Assembly: GCF_022539665.2 (NCBI RefSeq)
Contig: NC_081339.1
Coordinates: forward strand, 8,987,367-9,051,366
Reading direction: 5' to 3'
Origin: Daphnia carinata
Lineage: Eukaryota; Arthropoda; Branchiopoda; Diplostraca; Daphniidae
DNA: 64,000 nt
Below the pieces are notes generated by a model. That model worked only from the letters and a program-made list of their open reading frames with translations, did not search any database and was not told the origin of the DNA. Below, piece after piece: positions 23,740 through 35,776 of the stretch. The position numbers and the translations under genes were made by a program. The first letter of the stretch is position 1, and the number at the start of each line of letters is the position of its first letter.

Positions 23740-25175
23740 CTAGCCTTTCCAGGCCGTGATTTCCCCGTTAAAAGTGGGTAATGGTAGGGCAGTTCTCACC
23801 ACCGATGAATGGCCTTCAATTCTCTTATGCTTCTCGCGGAGCCGCTTCATTTTTTCCCGGTACTTATCTTCCAAGTCCCGGTCTTTTTCCTTTTCGGCGG
23901 CCGTGGAAACTTGCGCTAACTTCTCGTGGAGGGTGATTAGCGCCGCCCATCTTGCTTCCGCTTGATCCAAGTATCGCTCCTTGTTTATCCTATCGGCATC
24001 CATCAGTGCGATGTTCTCTAGTAACTCCTTGCGGATATACTCTCGATCTTCTAACATCTCAAGCCTGGAACCCCCGACCGTGTCTGCGCGTGAGGACGTA
24101 CGGAAAGGCTCGGTCCGTCTGATCGGGCTGTTTTCCAGTACTGGCCGACTGTCTTCTCGTAAGTCTCGGGCGTCTTCTTTTGCCTGATTAGTAATATCCT
24201 TGAGCTCTTCTTTAACCGTCTCTACTATCATGGGAATGTGTTCTTCCCACTAGGTGGCTTGGCGGGCCTGCTCCATTAACTCGGAGGCGGAGTTTAAGGC
24301 ACCGTTACTTCTCTCATGAATGGTGTTTATCAATGTCGTAAGCGACTCTAATCTTTTTTCTAGCTCGGCGTAGTCTTTGATTTTTCCTTCTAATAGCTCG
24401 ACTCGCTCGGTCAACGAGTCGACTTCTTCCTCCTCGGCCTTTTTGGGCATTTCCCCTTGCAACATTTCCAAAGCTGTTTGCGTCTGCCGAGTGGATGTAG
24501 CCTGATTTACCCACATCTCCTTCATCCGCCGTACCTCGGTTTCAACCTGGCTTAACCGATGCTCGTTTTGAGAGTCGTCGGAGGATGCCGAAATTTCAGC
24601 CGGGCGCGAAGGTCTGTTGGGTCGGACCGACATATTAAAACTTAAACGTGTTGGTTGAAAAATATTTTATTGAGGCAACAACAATAGTAATAGCAACAAT
24701 AAGATTTCAGACCGAGTACGGAGATCTCAAGATCTCGTCCTTGTCTGAGGAAGATAGGAGCCCGGTCCGGGCCAACTTTCGGGCCAACTTGGTGTTGACT
24801 TTCTCCTCCTCAACGATCCTTTTCCACATCCGTGGGGTGTTGGTGGAAGACTTGGACCGTTATGGGGTCTCTTGAGGAGCGTTTAAAGGTGTTGTCAAGG
24901 GTCTGGCCGGTAGGGCGGCGGAGGTTGATGGCTCTGGTGCTAGGGCGCAGCAACTGGAGCAACACGAGGTAAGTCCGACGCTTTTTAGCTTCCTCGCTTG
25001 CCTTTTGGACTCCAGAGATAACATCCGCGTGGGATTCCTTGACCGCCTGCAAGGAGGCGAGCTGAGCCCTCTCGTGCTCATTGAGGTATCGTTCCGGTGC
25101 GTCAACGATTTTTTGCACAGGACGGGTGTAGGGGGCTGGCCGGGACCTCTTCTCAGAAGCTTTCCGGAAAGACAA
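23740..25175 (-). pseudogene. BEL/Pao-like retrotransposon gag remnant
   Basis: Minus-strand pieces follow a BEL/Pao-like LTR. 25175-24810 encodes a charged N-terminal segment (RYLNEHERAQLASLQAVKE). 24633-24250 encodes a coiled coil. 24231-23740 continues in the same frame after one in-frame TAG at 24252-24250 and ends in LPLPTFNGEITAWKG, the conserved P-x-F-x-G motif that begins the retrotransposon gag core in BEL/Pao. The first and second pieces are in different frames. The element stops abruptly near 23745, so no protease, reverse transcriptase or integrase remains. Assignment rests on the gag motif plus the LTR-adjacent sequence. Confidence 0.6.
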
Positions 25176-25258
25176 AGGAGATTTTATATATTATATTTAT
25201 TTTTATTATTATATTTTATATATATTTTGGGTCGGCGCCTCCGGCTCGAAGGACCAAA

Positions 25259-26318
25259 TGTGGAAATTTCTCCACCGTCGGGGACTGCCGACTCTGTAGT
25301 TGTGTTTTTTGTAGTGGGGGATGTGAAGGCCTAGTCCGTTATAGGTACCAGCGTATTTCCAGGCGGGGTCTCGATGGAGATCTGCCGGGTGATTGAAGTG
25401 ACGGTCCCTTATGAGGGACGTAGCCGTAGATTAGGTGGGCTTGTGGGCCAGACTTACAATAGCGCCAAAAAGCTCAGCACCTAAGGAAGAAATAATTACT
25501 GATAACGAATATACTTACTATTGATAGCAGCGAGTGAAAGCCAAGTAGTGGGGCGACGACTCAAGAAGACGGCAGGCAGGCAGCGACCGGTTGCAGGCAG
25601 CAGGTGAAGCGGCGGGTGACGGAGGACAACAGGTGAGACGGTGGGCAGCAGGCAAGTCGGCGGTACAACACAACAGGGCAAAATAAGGAATACTAAAGAG
25701 GGACTTTACCAAAAAGACGTGTAGACTGGATCGGTGTAAAAATGTGAGTGTGTTACTTAGGCCTAATCGGCCCTTATATACCCTTACACAAACCCACCGT
25801 TGACAAGTAAATTAATTAGGCGAACATAAACTTCAACGCTGGTCCAGAGGTCGCCGCTGGTTTTCCTTTATTCTAGCCGCGGAATGACCCCTTCCTACGA
25901 TGCTGCAACTCCCCGTACCCCGACGCTTGGAGGGATTTTCTTGCGGCTATCCTTCCCTCCTTCTCCCGTTGGTTCTTGAGATCCAGTGCGGTCGTCTATC
26001 ACTAGAGACCGCTCTCCATATATATGTAGGTATATATATATGATATGTATGTATATATGTATGATAGTCAGCATATTACAATATCGTATTCTGGGCTCCC
26101 TGTTTTCATTATTCAGCCAAGCGGCGCCAGCGGTCTTTCCTCCGGCCACGCTTACTCTCCCTACCGTTGTACGGTAGGTCTATTCGATATCCCGGGATTT
26201 GGCTGGATTTCTCCGCCTGGAGGTTCTATACCTCCGTCTCCCGAGTCCTAGCCTGTATTTCCTCCTCAAGCTCCGGCCTGGCTCTCTAATTGTGAGTCGG
26301 ACGTCAGATTTTCTGACA
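25259..26318 (-). repeat. BEL/Pao-like 5' LTR
   Basis: On the minus strand the sequence begins TGTCAGAAAATCTGACG (a short palindrome) at 26318 and ends in CACA at 25259, directly followed by TTTGGTCCTTCGAGCCGG, which I recall as the usual start of the leader/primer-binding region in BEL/Pao elements. A TATATAA box lies near 25775-25782. The second LTR is absent. Confidence 0.55.
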
Positions 26319-27041
26319 CTCCTCGTCCGTTAAAAACAAATGAAAAAAATTTACAGCGAGTGATTATTGCAAAGCTGCACTTGGTTATCGGTTATCGTCG
26401 GTTTTCGTGTGTGAAATATGGCATGTAAAAACGATTCTCGCATTACACCCCTACATACCCTACATTGATAAGAAGAAGAATTAACCAACTAGTTATAGTC
26501 TTGAAGGTTATGAAAGAAGAATTTGTTATAGATTTTTACACTTTAAGTATTGGAGATAATATCGCATAATTTCAGTATTAAAAAATAAAGTTATAAAAAT
26601 TGTTACTGAGAAGTGAAAGTTTGATGAAATAGACTAGCATCGAAACAAAGACCTTTGTGATGGCAGCCTCGTTTCTTACCAATCTGGCACGTAAGAAGGT
26701 AGTTAAATTATCAGTATAATAACAAGCATAAATATTTTATGCCTAATATAACGCATACAACAATTGGAATGTAACAATTACGAATTTGTTTTAAAAATTG
26801 AAACATCTCTTTTTAAATACATGGATTTCTCGTTACGTGTGGTTTCTAATAGGTTGACAAATGCAGGAGCATGTAAAGTATGGGAACGAAAATCAAAATG
26901 TCGGTGGCGGGAATAATTTGGTGGAATCTATCATTTCTGGGAACAACTCGATATGCCTGATAATGAAAATCATACATTCTTTGCTTGGAATAATTTGAAC
27001 ACAAAAAAAATTTTGGAACTATGAATAAAAATCTCTTCAAT
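26319..27041. other. AT-rich intergenic stretch
   Basis: No gene recognised. Confidence 0.4.
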
Positions 27042-27542
27042 TTATCCCAAATGCGCTGCGCATGTAGCAGAATTGGACGGGCAAATGACAACGGATTTTC
27101 TGGGCTTAAATAAAATTGATCCTATTTTCACCCAGGAATGTCGGTATAGAGTAGTTTCAAAATTTTCTAACAAGAAAACTTCTGCAAGTTGGTACATTAG
27201 GTGATCAAATTTATGCAATGTTTTTGATTTCCAAAACTTATACCCAAACTCCATAAACTGATGTTTTGTTAATGCAATACGGCTACATATCCATTGCTGA
27301 TGACGAATAGTAAGAGTCCAGGGAGGATTAATCCAATTTCCTATTCCTTTTTGCAGAGATTTAAAATATGCGCGCTTAGTAGCAGACAAACTCACTGTCT
27401 TATGGAAAATATGCCAATATTCTGCAATGTTGCCAGTTGTAGGTAAATTCGGGAGCAAAGAGATAGAATCTGGGGCCTGGCCGAGATTGGCTGTGATCGG
27501 GAACCCCCTCTGACCCCCGAACAATGGAACGATCGCAAGCAA
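27042..27542 (-). CDS. Unrecognised 166-codon open frame
   Basis: An uninterrupted minus-strand frame of 166 codons, long for this AT-rich DNA, encoding an aromatic- and Trp-rich protein (GNWINPPWTLTIRHQQW, FGYKFWKSKTLHKF) without recognisable domain or signal peptide. It may be a chance frame or part of a transposon. A plus-strand TATATAAAA lies about 0.3 kb away (27825). Confidence 0.25.
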   Translation of the reverse strand: MLAIVPLFGGQRGFPITANLGQAPDSISLLPNLPTTGNIAEYWHIFHKTVSLSATKRAYFKSLQKGIGNWINPPWTLTIRHQQWICSRIALTKHQFMEFGYKFWKSKTLHKFDHLMYQLAEVFLLENFETTLYRHSWVKIGSILFKPRKSVVICPSNSATCAAHLG

Positions 27543-27604
27543 ACTGACGGAATATTGCGGATATTTCTCCTCGGTTGTGGTAAATAACTGTTCCGTTCAC
27601 TCAA

Positions 27605-28052
27605 ATTTATTGCAAGACTAGCACAAACATTAGGGCGTACAAACTGAGAAACTGACTTTTGAGCGGCACTTTAGAAAAAGCAGTTAGAGCGAGATTTTTT
27701 TGGCTCGAGAGTTGAAGAGTGAATGAATAGCGTGGTGCGAAGCGTAGGTGAAAAAAGGCTCTAGCTCGTCCACGCTATCTCTTGGCATATTGCTGCGTAT
27801 TTCTACTGCAGGAGCTAGATTGCGTATATAAAACCTTGTGCCTTAACTGACAGATTTTTCTGCAACATACTGTACTTGCATAAGGAAGAATAAGAGATAG
27901 ATTCTAAATAGCAGAAATTTCAATACCATTTTAACTAAAAATACTTATCAATTAAAAAAGCTTAACTTCCATATGGATAGAATAAATGAATTTTGAGTAA
28001 AACGGATTGTCATCTTGCTTACGGAATTACAGGCCTATTCCAGCGTAGACTG
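27605..28052. other. Intergenic stretch downstream of LDAH
   Basis: No gene recognised apart from a TATA-like site at about 27825. Confidence 0.4.
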
Positions 28053-29328
28053 TTATGAAAATTCCTTAATCCATTCACTGACAATGGTGGCCATCTGTTG
28101 GCTGGACTGGAGGACGAACGCGTGTTCGAATTCGTGAGGGCAGATAATAGCTCTGGCTTTAGGCACTTGGCGCAGCAAGTTGTGGCAGTACTCCAATGGG
28201 CACCAACGGTCGTTGGTTCCGAAATACAGCACAAGCCTGTCGCGCCATCCAACAACATCCACGTCACGATTTGAATGAACGACAATTAAAGACTTATACA
28301 CTAATCACCTGTCACTGTGAAGACGAATATCTTTGGCATTCAATTCATCTACCATCTTGAGCTGGTCGCGAGCCAAAAATAAAGAACGTTCCAGCGCCTG
28401 TGGGTTTAGGAGACTCATGGAAGTTCTCACGTTTACGGGAACTATAGCCGGTGTACCAGAAGCCGATGTCGTCGAATTTTCACTAGACAATTTATTTCCT
28501 GTCGAACCCGTACAACGGGAGAAGCTATTAAAACCTGGAAATGTTTTGAAGAATTGGACATTGTTGTGTTACGCATGGTCCATTGAATGATCGTTATTTT
28601 CCACGATTCTTTAAGCCGATTGAGCAAATTTGCAGCGATGACGAAAAGTTTTCTTAATGGACCAGCGATTGGCCACAGTTTCCATCCATTCGGAGTTTTA
28701 GCAATTCGCGCAAGAGTAGGAAATAGTAGGTAAGCCACAGCTTTGTGTATCTTACAATATTGTTTGACTAGCTGGATACAAATTTTAGCTCCAGTAGAGT
28801 GCCCAATGAAGTGTACATTCACATCAGTAAGAACATAAGTATCAATAAATTTGATTTTATGTTTCACTTGACCATCAAGCGTATAGAGCTCTGGTTGGTC
28901 TGAGGGAATTTTGCCAGTACTGTTAGAAAGACAAACATAGATTAATTTTAAGGCACTTACCCTTTACAGTTGGTAAAACTGTATTTTTAGGAATATCATG
29001 GCTTGCATGACTAATTCCCCATATCACATATTCATCTGGCAGTTCATCGTAAAGTGATTTAACAAAGTCTTCGTAGTAGCCAATGAGCCCTGGATTACCT
29101 AAAACAGGACAACAGCAACAGCAAGAAGAGCCATGCAAGGAGAAAATGTGTAATGCCACGCTAGGTCAACAACCAGAGCGTAGACCCTGGAAGTAACCAT
29201 TTCTGGAATAAAAATTTACCTGGAATTACAATGATTAAATGCCTCTTTTTGATCGGCTGATCAATCCAACCACCAATTGTTATCACACGAGTTGGTATTT
29301 GGTCAATGACGACATATCCTTCCTCCAT
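28053..29328 (-). CDS. LDAH: Lipid droplet-associated hydrolase (LDAH family), alpha/beta hydrolase
   Basis: Serine hydrolase of the alpha/beta fold on the cytosolic face of lipid droplets or ER. Exons on the minus strand: 29328-29220 (start), 29098-28961, 28899 to about 28590, about 28525-28309, and 28236-28053. Motifs: HLIIVIPGNPGLIGYYEDF (oxyanion-hole region), WGISHASHD, VHFIGHSTGAK with the GHSTG nucleophile elbow, VAYLLFPTLARIAKTPNGWK (a family signature), GTNDRWCP with the catalytic Asp, and EHAFVLQSSQ with the catalytic His. The intron between the third and fourth blocks is not certain: the frame changes near 28530 without an obvious splice pair, so either an unusual short intron or a frameshift is present. 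The 72-nt intron 28237-28308 joins cleanly. Reported activity of the family (cholesterol ester versus triglyceride turnover) is debated. Confidence 0.88.
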
Positions 29329-30200
29329 TTTCCTTTAGCACAAGACCACACTGTAATATTAAAAACACACAGAAACAAGAAATGAGATTTCTAAGAGCTC
29401 TTAACAGGTAGGTGACATGTGTAGATGTGTGAGTGGACGCAGACAAAGAGTTTTAGATTCGTAAGCCGATGCAATACATTCTACCATAGATAAAAGCCAC
29501 ACCCTGAGTTTATTTTCAATTTGATATCGATAACGAAGCCTCAGTAGGCTACCTCTTTTATCAAACCATATGTTTCTTTTTTGTCACCAGTCCTCCCTGT
29601 TTTTTTTTACGCTGTAGATACAGTTAGTGTAACAAAAATTTTAAACACAAAGTTAAGATATTTTGTAAATGCCGGAAAAAATGCTTCGATACAAGATACT
29701 ACCGAAAAAAAAAACAGTTAGGATAACATATTTAAAATGTTTTTAAAAATTCACATTTTAGGCTAAAGATAAGATAAAATAGGATACAAGATAGGCTACT
29801 TAGTAATAACGCAAAAATAATAAAAAATAAATTCAGAATCGATTATTAATTGAAGTTCTGAGTTGCATCGAATTTGTAGCTTCACAATTCATTTATTTGG
29901 TTTGGACAAAGGATGTCTAAAACAATGAGAGCCGAGAATTTTACTCCAAATAAATGAACTTGGCGCCGTTAGATGGGGTCGAAAGTATCTTGAATCTTTT
30001 CGGTAACTTTAGGCTAAAATTGGCTTAGCATAAAGATAAAAATCTTTTTTTTTTTGCTCAAATTAACGCCAGATACAAGTTATCGAAAAGATACCAGAAG
30101 TAATTTAACATATTCCATTCTATCTTATTTTTCCGAAAGATAAGGTCCACTGTTTGCCACCTTCGACGAAAAAATGTTGAAAATTGTTTCGTTGTCAATC
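29329..30200. other. LDAH upstream region and intergenic DNA
   Basis: No gene recognised. The LDAH promoter should lie at about 29330-29600. Confidence 0.4.
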
Positions 30201-30930
30201 GTATTTGCCTCAGTCTAGATGTGGGGTTTGGTGAATATTCGCCCTTGTTGTTAAAAGTCCATCTCACTGTTTATCTATCTATTATCTCCGTTAACTTTCT
30301 AATTTCTCTCCTTATCATTAGTTGCCTATCGTTTCGGTTGCCGCTTAGTCCAACTTATTCTTACTTTCTCGCAGTTTTGTTCACTTCCCAGGGTCGTCTG
30401 CAACCTACTAATCAGTCAAGTCAGTTACGTCTAAGCGTCACAACTAGTCTAAGAACGTCTAAATTCCCCTCGTGGTTACCCTCTAAAGCAGCTGTTGTCT
30501 GTCGTCTCAGTGCGGAGACAGTCTAATGAGCTTTCGGTTGTGAAACAACCGCTGCAGACTGGTAAAATAAATCAAACATTTTACAACTGACAAACATAAT
30601 TGCGTTATTCAAAGATTGAGTTATTATTGGTCCTTCGAACCGGAGCTCGTACAGATTCCACATCTTGCAATAATTGTGAAGACAGCCTATCAAGTACAAT
30701 GGGCAGACCGGTAACACCTACTCCCATCCCAGAGGCACCCGTTCCTGTTGCACCTATGAATGAAGATATAGTTCACGGAGAAGTACTGAGATGGAAGAGG
30801 CTCAGGACAAATACACTCCGTCAGATCACGAGTACCTCTCACGTATACATTTCTAGTTACGTCCCCATAACAGATGCGTGGAATTGCGGAATTACAGTGC
30901 TTAACAGAGTACGTAACAATGCGAGTTAAG
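30200..30930 (+). repeat. Decayed BEL/Pao-like LTR and leader with short gag-like frame
   Basis: A pyrimidine-rich block with an AATAAA near 30567 is followed at about 30626 by TTGGTCCTTCGAACCGGA, nearly the same sequence that follows the LTR at 25259. That suggests an LTR ending near 30625. The frame 30699-30929 after it (MGRPVTPTPIPEAPVPVAP) could be a gag start. The 5' edge of the LTR is not defined. Confidence 0.35.
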
Positions 30931-31620
30931 TTCAATGCAGTATTAATGCAGTAAAATAGACATGTTGTAAACTAATTATTTTAAATAATTATTTGAATTT
31001 TGTGAGGATATATCTCCCAATCCCCAAAACCAAACAGGACTCTGTTGGAATCACCTACAAATTTAATTATCCGGGAATGAAGCCTCCTTGATTGATCTGC
31101 TACTAAGCTACGGCGCGGAAAAAGTGATGATATGAATGCTGTCGGAAATTCCGACGTCCGAACTTGTCAGGGGAACAGGTGTTGACTGGACCATAGCAGG
31201 AGTACCAGGGTTGGAGCCGACGGTGGATGGGACAAAAAGCAGAACAAGCGGAAAAACGATAGAGACAGGAGCACTCGGAACCGAAAGGACGGTAGCAGGG
31301 GTAAGTCCATCACTAAGCAGGAACTAGTCTGGAGCTCCCGGCAATTGATTGAGATAGGCCGATAGACGACATAAATTTAAAAATGCAACGGAAACTAACA
31401 GGATAACGGCTGGCATAAATTGATCAAAAGGCCGGTTCTCGGGAAATATTATTGAAATTTGCTGACTGCTTTTACATATACGTAGGAAGGTCTCTAGCGC
31501 TGAGAAGCAGAATAGAATAGTAGAAACCATTAGGACTGGAGCCAGTTTCAGCATAGGGAGAGACGAGCATAACCGGAGGAGAGACTGGCCAGGAGTCGGT
31601 CAAGGAGACAGAGGGCTTGG
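30931..31620. other. Unassigned stretch, possibly internal part of an LTR element
   Basis: Short Thr/Gly-rich frames (31136-31327 +) and no recognisable domain. Confidence 0.25.
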
Positions 31621-32290
31621 AGGGGAAGAAGGATCCCGCAGCTCAAAGAAAGAGGAACATCAGCGACACCTGTACCAGGGCTTAAGTTTATGTTCCATGT
31701 ATTGCATAAAATCTTCAACGGTGTTTTGTTTGTATGAGTATATAAAGGCCGGTTTAGCCCAGTAATACAAACACAATTTTTCACAGAAATCCCCGGAGTC
31801 GGTCTCTCCTAGTAAATACGTCGTCGTTTTTGCCTGTCTTTCGCCGTCATTTGCTTGCTGTGTCGTCACTCATTTTCTGCCGGCCGCCTCTGCCTCACTG
31901 TGTCCATCGTCCATCGGGTTACCGTGTCCATTATCTATCATCGGTGTACATCCCCTGGTCGGTCGTCCGTCTTTGTTGTCCCCACACCGTCTGCAGTTTG
32001 TGTCGTCTATCGCTGCCCTAAGCGCCAGACCTCTGTCAGGGATTCTTCCACTACTTTACAAGTATATATTTCACATAGTTTGTTTCCGTCTTGTTGCCCG
32101 CGTTGTCGTGTGTGTCCGGGTAATTACCGTCATACACCACCGAGAAAATATTGGCTGGAATTCGAGAACGATTCCAGCTTAACGTAATAAACACTTGGCC
32201 CGTCTTGCACCGTTCGGCTTTTGTGTACTTCAGGGACGAATATACGTTCTCCACCCATACGCTGGGTTCTATAACGTACCAGACCACTAC
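31621..32290 (+). repeat. Possible LTR-like promoter/terminator block
   Basis: GAGTATATAAAGGCC at about 31736-31750 is a strong TATA box followed by C/T-rich transcribed-type sequence and AATAAA near 32185, the spacing expected of an LTR R region. No matching second copy was found, so this could equally be an ordinary promoter. Confidence 0.25.
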
Positions 32291-32415
32291 CTTACTCTAA
32301 GTCTGCAGTCTCCGACACTTGGATTTGCGTTAGCGCAAATCCCAAAGAAGCCACGAACCCAAATTTTATCAGCGTATACCAACTCCTACTACAAGCACCC
32401 AACAGTGGACCTCCT

Positions 32416-32727
32416 ATGTCACCTAAAGATGTCCCGTGTCGTAATTCTGCTGAATTCGTTTGTTGTTATCGTGTCCGGCTTCTTATTACTACTTCAAAGG
32501 GTCTCTATACCATATGGTATACCCGAACTTCTACACCAGATACCCACAGTAAACGAAACCCAGATAACAACCCAGATAAGAACGAGAGCTTGCCCGGACT
32601 ACCAGAAACTGCGTCACGCATTTCTACCCAACCGTATGTACTGAGTGAAAATACATCGAGCACTACATCGTGTAACGGTCTATCAGACAATTGCAGCTGC
32701 TCCAGCGAGGAATCTGACACACGATGA
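32416..32727 (+). CDS. Unrecognised 103-codon frame
   Basis: Ser/Thr/Asn-rich frame with a Cys-containing tail (NGLSDNCSCSSEESDTR). It follows the LTR-like block and overlaps another frame (32195-32644). No homologue recognised; low support. Confidence 0.15.
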   Translation: MSPKDVPCRNSAEFVCCYRVRLLITTSKGLYTIWYTRTSTPDTHSKRNPDNNPDKNESLPGLPETASRISTQPYVLSENTSSTTSCNGLSDNCSCSSEESDTR

Positions 32728-33109
32728 TTTTAGAAGTACTTGCCCTACTAGCGCACTTCGTCTTAGGGATATCATAGAGACGTCGGTATATCCGATTTGA
32801 GTCCGTCGTCTTTCGACGCCATTGAGACATCCTGTGGACGTAACTAATGGGACATCCTTCCAACATCCTTAGCCGGACATCTCAGAGATATCCAATAAGG
32901 AGATGAAATTCTCTTTCGGGTAGCGGTCCACAATGGGACATACATCGGATGTCCAAACGGGGACGTACCGCAAAAATGAGAATGTCCACATCCAAAGGAC
33001 GTCAAAAACCGGACTTGTTTTCTTATATAGGGACTAATAATAAAAAAGGGTTTATAATGCATCATTAAGGCAGTTTATTATTCAGTTATAGCCGGCAATC
33101 GCGATACAA
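32728..33109. repeat. Region with repeated GGACATC / GATGTCC motifs
   Basis: Between about 32830 and 33015 the hexamer-like core GACATC or its complement recurs repeatedly in both orientations (ACATCC, GGACATC, GGATGTCC, GGACGTC). It resembles the motif-array design of other elements in the window, but clear inverted ends are not seen. Confidence 0.3.
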
Positions 33110-34124
33110 TTAAGAAACACTGTGATTTAAGAGGGGCCATACAAAGAAGAACCCGTTCTCAGGAATGGTAGTTGGTATACGAACGGCTTTCCAAAGCACG
33201 TCAATCAAGCGAAATGCCTCGAGATTAGGTGACAACTGAGATGCTAAGTGTTCGTGTATGGCTGCTGACGGCAATAGGTATGTGTACATATCATTTAGCT
33301 CTAAATACGTGGTAGATTCCAGCCACAATTACGTCATCCCATCCTAAAAATATACACAATGGAATGATGAACCAGACTGAAGTTATGCTAACGAACACAG
33401 ATAAGTATCAAATGAATTACCTAACACTTTGCACAATATTGGCCAAAACTCACTGGAGCTGCTGTTCGTTAACGGAAGGCCATCGACGTTAAAGAAAATC
33501 AGCATCTCGTCTGGAATTGGCAAGCATTTCGATTTCATAGCTACTAAGATAGCATATAGAGCAGGTTCTACTTGTAGATGGTGGTATTTCCCAGGTGGCA
33601 AATCGATGACATCGACCCTTCCTCTTTTCGATGACATCAGCATCCTCCAATCACGAGGCAAAAAGTTTATGCCGGCGTCGTTATTCGATCTCTTAAGCAA
33701 ATTATTAACACGACTGCATGGAATATTGCATTCCACTAGCCAATCAGCCAAGCTCTTCTTGCAATTCGTCTCCATTTGGCTGTGGTCATGTGTAATGTCA
33801 GTGTCATCAACATCATGAATATCCCAATCAAAGGCATAATCATCAGGATCCTCCAACTCACTTGAGTGTAGTACAAGTCTTTCTGAATCATCATCAGAAT
33901 CATGCTCTACATGAGTTTGAGCACCGTTGTCATGTAATGGTAACGATGAAAGAAAAGATATGTTATCTGGGCCATTGACGTAAGCTGTGAATGAACTTTC
34001 ATTTCTCTGATGGTTAACAACAATTAAAATATGAGCAGCAGCGCTGTGAGAGTAATGCAAACATTAGGTGTTATCAGTACACATCTGAATTATAATATAA
34101 ACATGCTTACCTATTCACTTCTGA
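33110..34124 (-). CDS. Transposon-like orphan gene 1 (acidic region plus conserved DGLPL...FWPIL block)
   Basis: Minus-strand exons: about 34124-34108 (small upstream exon before donor GTAAGC), about 34046-33383 (225-codon frame), and probably 33328-33110. The main frame has an acidic stretch (residues about 50-95, many Asp/Glu), then SLADWLVECNIPCSRVNNLL, LPRDWRMLM, and NVDGLPLTNSSSSEFWPIL. I recall the last block as a signature of repeated uncharacterised invertebrate genes thought to be transposon-derived; I cannot name the superfamily. Only the N-terminal half is visible, and a long inverted-repeat element abuts its 5' side. Confidence 0.45.
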
Positions 34125-34141
34125 GTCAGGAGGTCGGAGAA

Positions 34142-34712
34142 AAATGAAGGACTTTATTTTATGAGAGTCTGTTATTAGTGAAGACCCTAAACCTTTCAAA
34201 ATGAATCTAAGATTTTTTTTTCTTCAAATTTTCCACGATCATGGAAGGCATGCTAGTGTATTTTTATAAAAAAAACTATCACGACATGGCTTGCAAATGA
34301 AAGAATACGAGCTTAGCTCATCCATGAGTCAGTATCCAGTATCATTATTTCATACGATAAATTTGCCTTTTTTTCTTTAGTTTATTCACTTTGTTCTATC
34401 CTTTCAGCTTAATTTTTCTTAATGTTGGCTTTTTTCTTTCTGTTGTTATTCCTTTCCTTTTTCCTTTTCTTCGATGCGTTCAGCCCAATTTTTTTTTTTA
34501 CTTTTCGATTTGACTTTATCTCGTTTCTTAATTCATTTGTCAAGCAATTCCACAGTTTTCTACCTATTGCAATACAGTGAGTTTTTTATAAAAATACACT
34601 GGCATGCTTTCCATGATCTTGGAAAATTTCATGAAAATAATCTTAGATTCATTTTAAAAGGTTCAGTGTCTTCACTAATAACAGACTCTCATAAAAAAAG
34701 TCCTTCATGGTA
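34142..34712. mobile_element. Foldback MITE with about 130-bp inverted arms
   Basis: The left arm at about 34142-34275 (ATGAAGGACTTTATTTTATG at the tip) is repeated inverted at about 34578-34712. The arms include GAGAGTCTGTTATTAGTGAA and GGCATGC blocks. The spacer of about 300 bp is T-rich. Flanks do not show a clean duplication. It lies just upstream of orphan gene 1. Confidence 0.6.
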
Positions 34713-35650
34713 GAAAATAATTAAAATTGATTTGTAGTTGTTAGTAGCTTTGTTAACGTGAAGTGCGAAGCTTTCTTATATTTCACTGTAGTATGTGATG
34801 TGAATTAGGTAACCAATAGCTGCTTGAAAATGTGCATAAGGGGAAAACAAGACACGAAGAACGTAAAAAATCATTTATAATTGCTGGAAAAATGCGAATT
34901 CTTACCAGAGACGTAGATGGTTCTCTTGGACTAAAGGTGAATTTCTTTAACAAAAGATTGCTCTTTAGCAAAAGCCATGCGTTAACTATTCAAATTTGAC
35001 TCATATACGTTCCTACGCAAATTGAATATTCCAGTTTTGCTCGAACTATTTATTGCTTTGCTAAAAAGCGCTCCAAGATAACAGTCAGCAGTCACCGCCT
35101 GGCATAGTTATAGCAGTAGGTTATGATTTTAATATATTTATTTGGCTCTTTGTAATTGTGAAAATAATTGAAAATGTGAAAAATTATAATATTCTTTTTT
35201 TTGTCCTCGCCTCAGACGATAGTTTAAGTTTGTAATATTATTCCTATAAACATTATTTATCAAATGTTAATAATAATAAACTAGTCTTCGTGTTAACATA
35301 TCTTTGTTCCCAGAACCACAAGAGCCCCGCGGAACTCATTCAGTTTACGTATTCACAACGAATCCGTGGTCTTTACCTATGGCATGAGCATCGACAAAGG
35401 GAAGTTATAAGGGAGATGGATTGGGGGTTGGGGGAATGATCAAAGAGGGTTGACAGAACATGGTTAAGTGCAAAAAACATATTTCTTATATTATATTTAA
35501 AGAAGCAATAGTAGTTCAATAAACAAAAATTGTGAAAAATGAACTTTATTTAACGGGATATTAGCAATAGATAAATAATAACATAATCCAAAATCAGACT
35601 GCTACCGAATAAATAATCAAAGATTAACTAGCGTACATACGCTAACATTG
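34713..35650. other. Intergenic stretch
   Basis: No gene or repeat recognised. Confidence 0.4.
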
Positions 35651-35776
35651 TTTGATCTCGGCAAACCTTATAGAAGGTCACGGTTTCAGCAACCTTTGTA
35701 CATTCCAACTTCCACGGAATAGGAGATGGGAAATTCATTTTGGAAACAAATTAAAGTTTGTAGGAATATGGAAATT

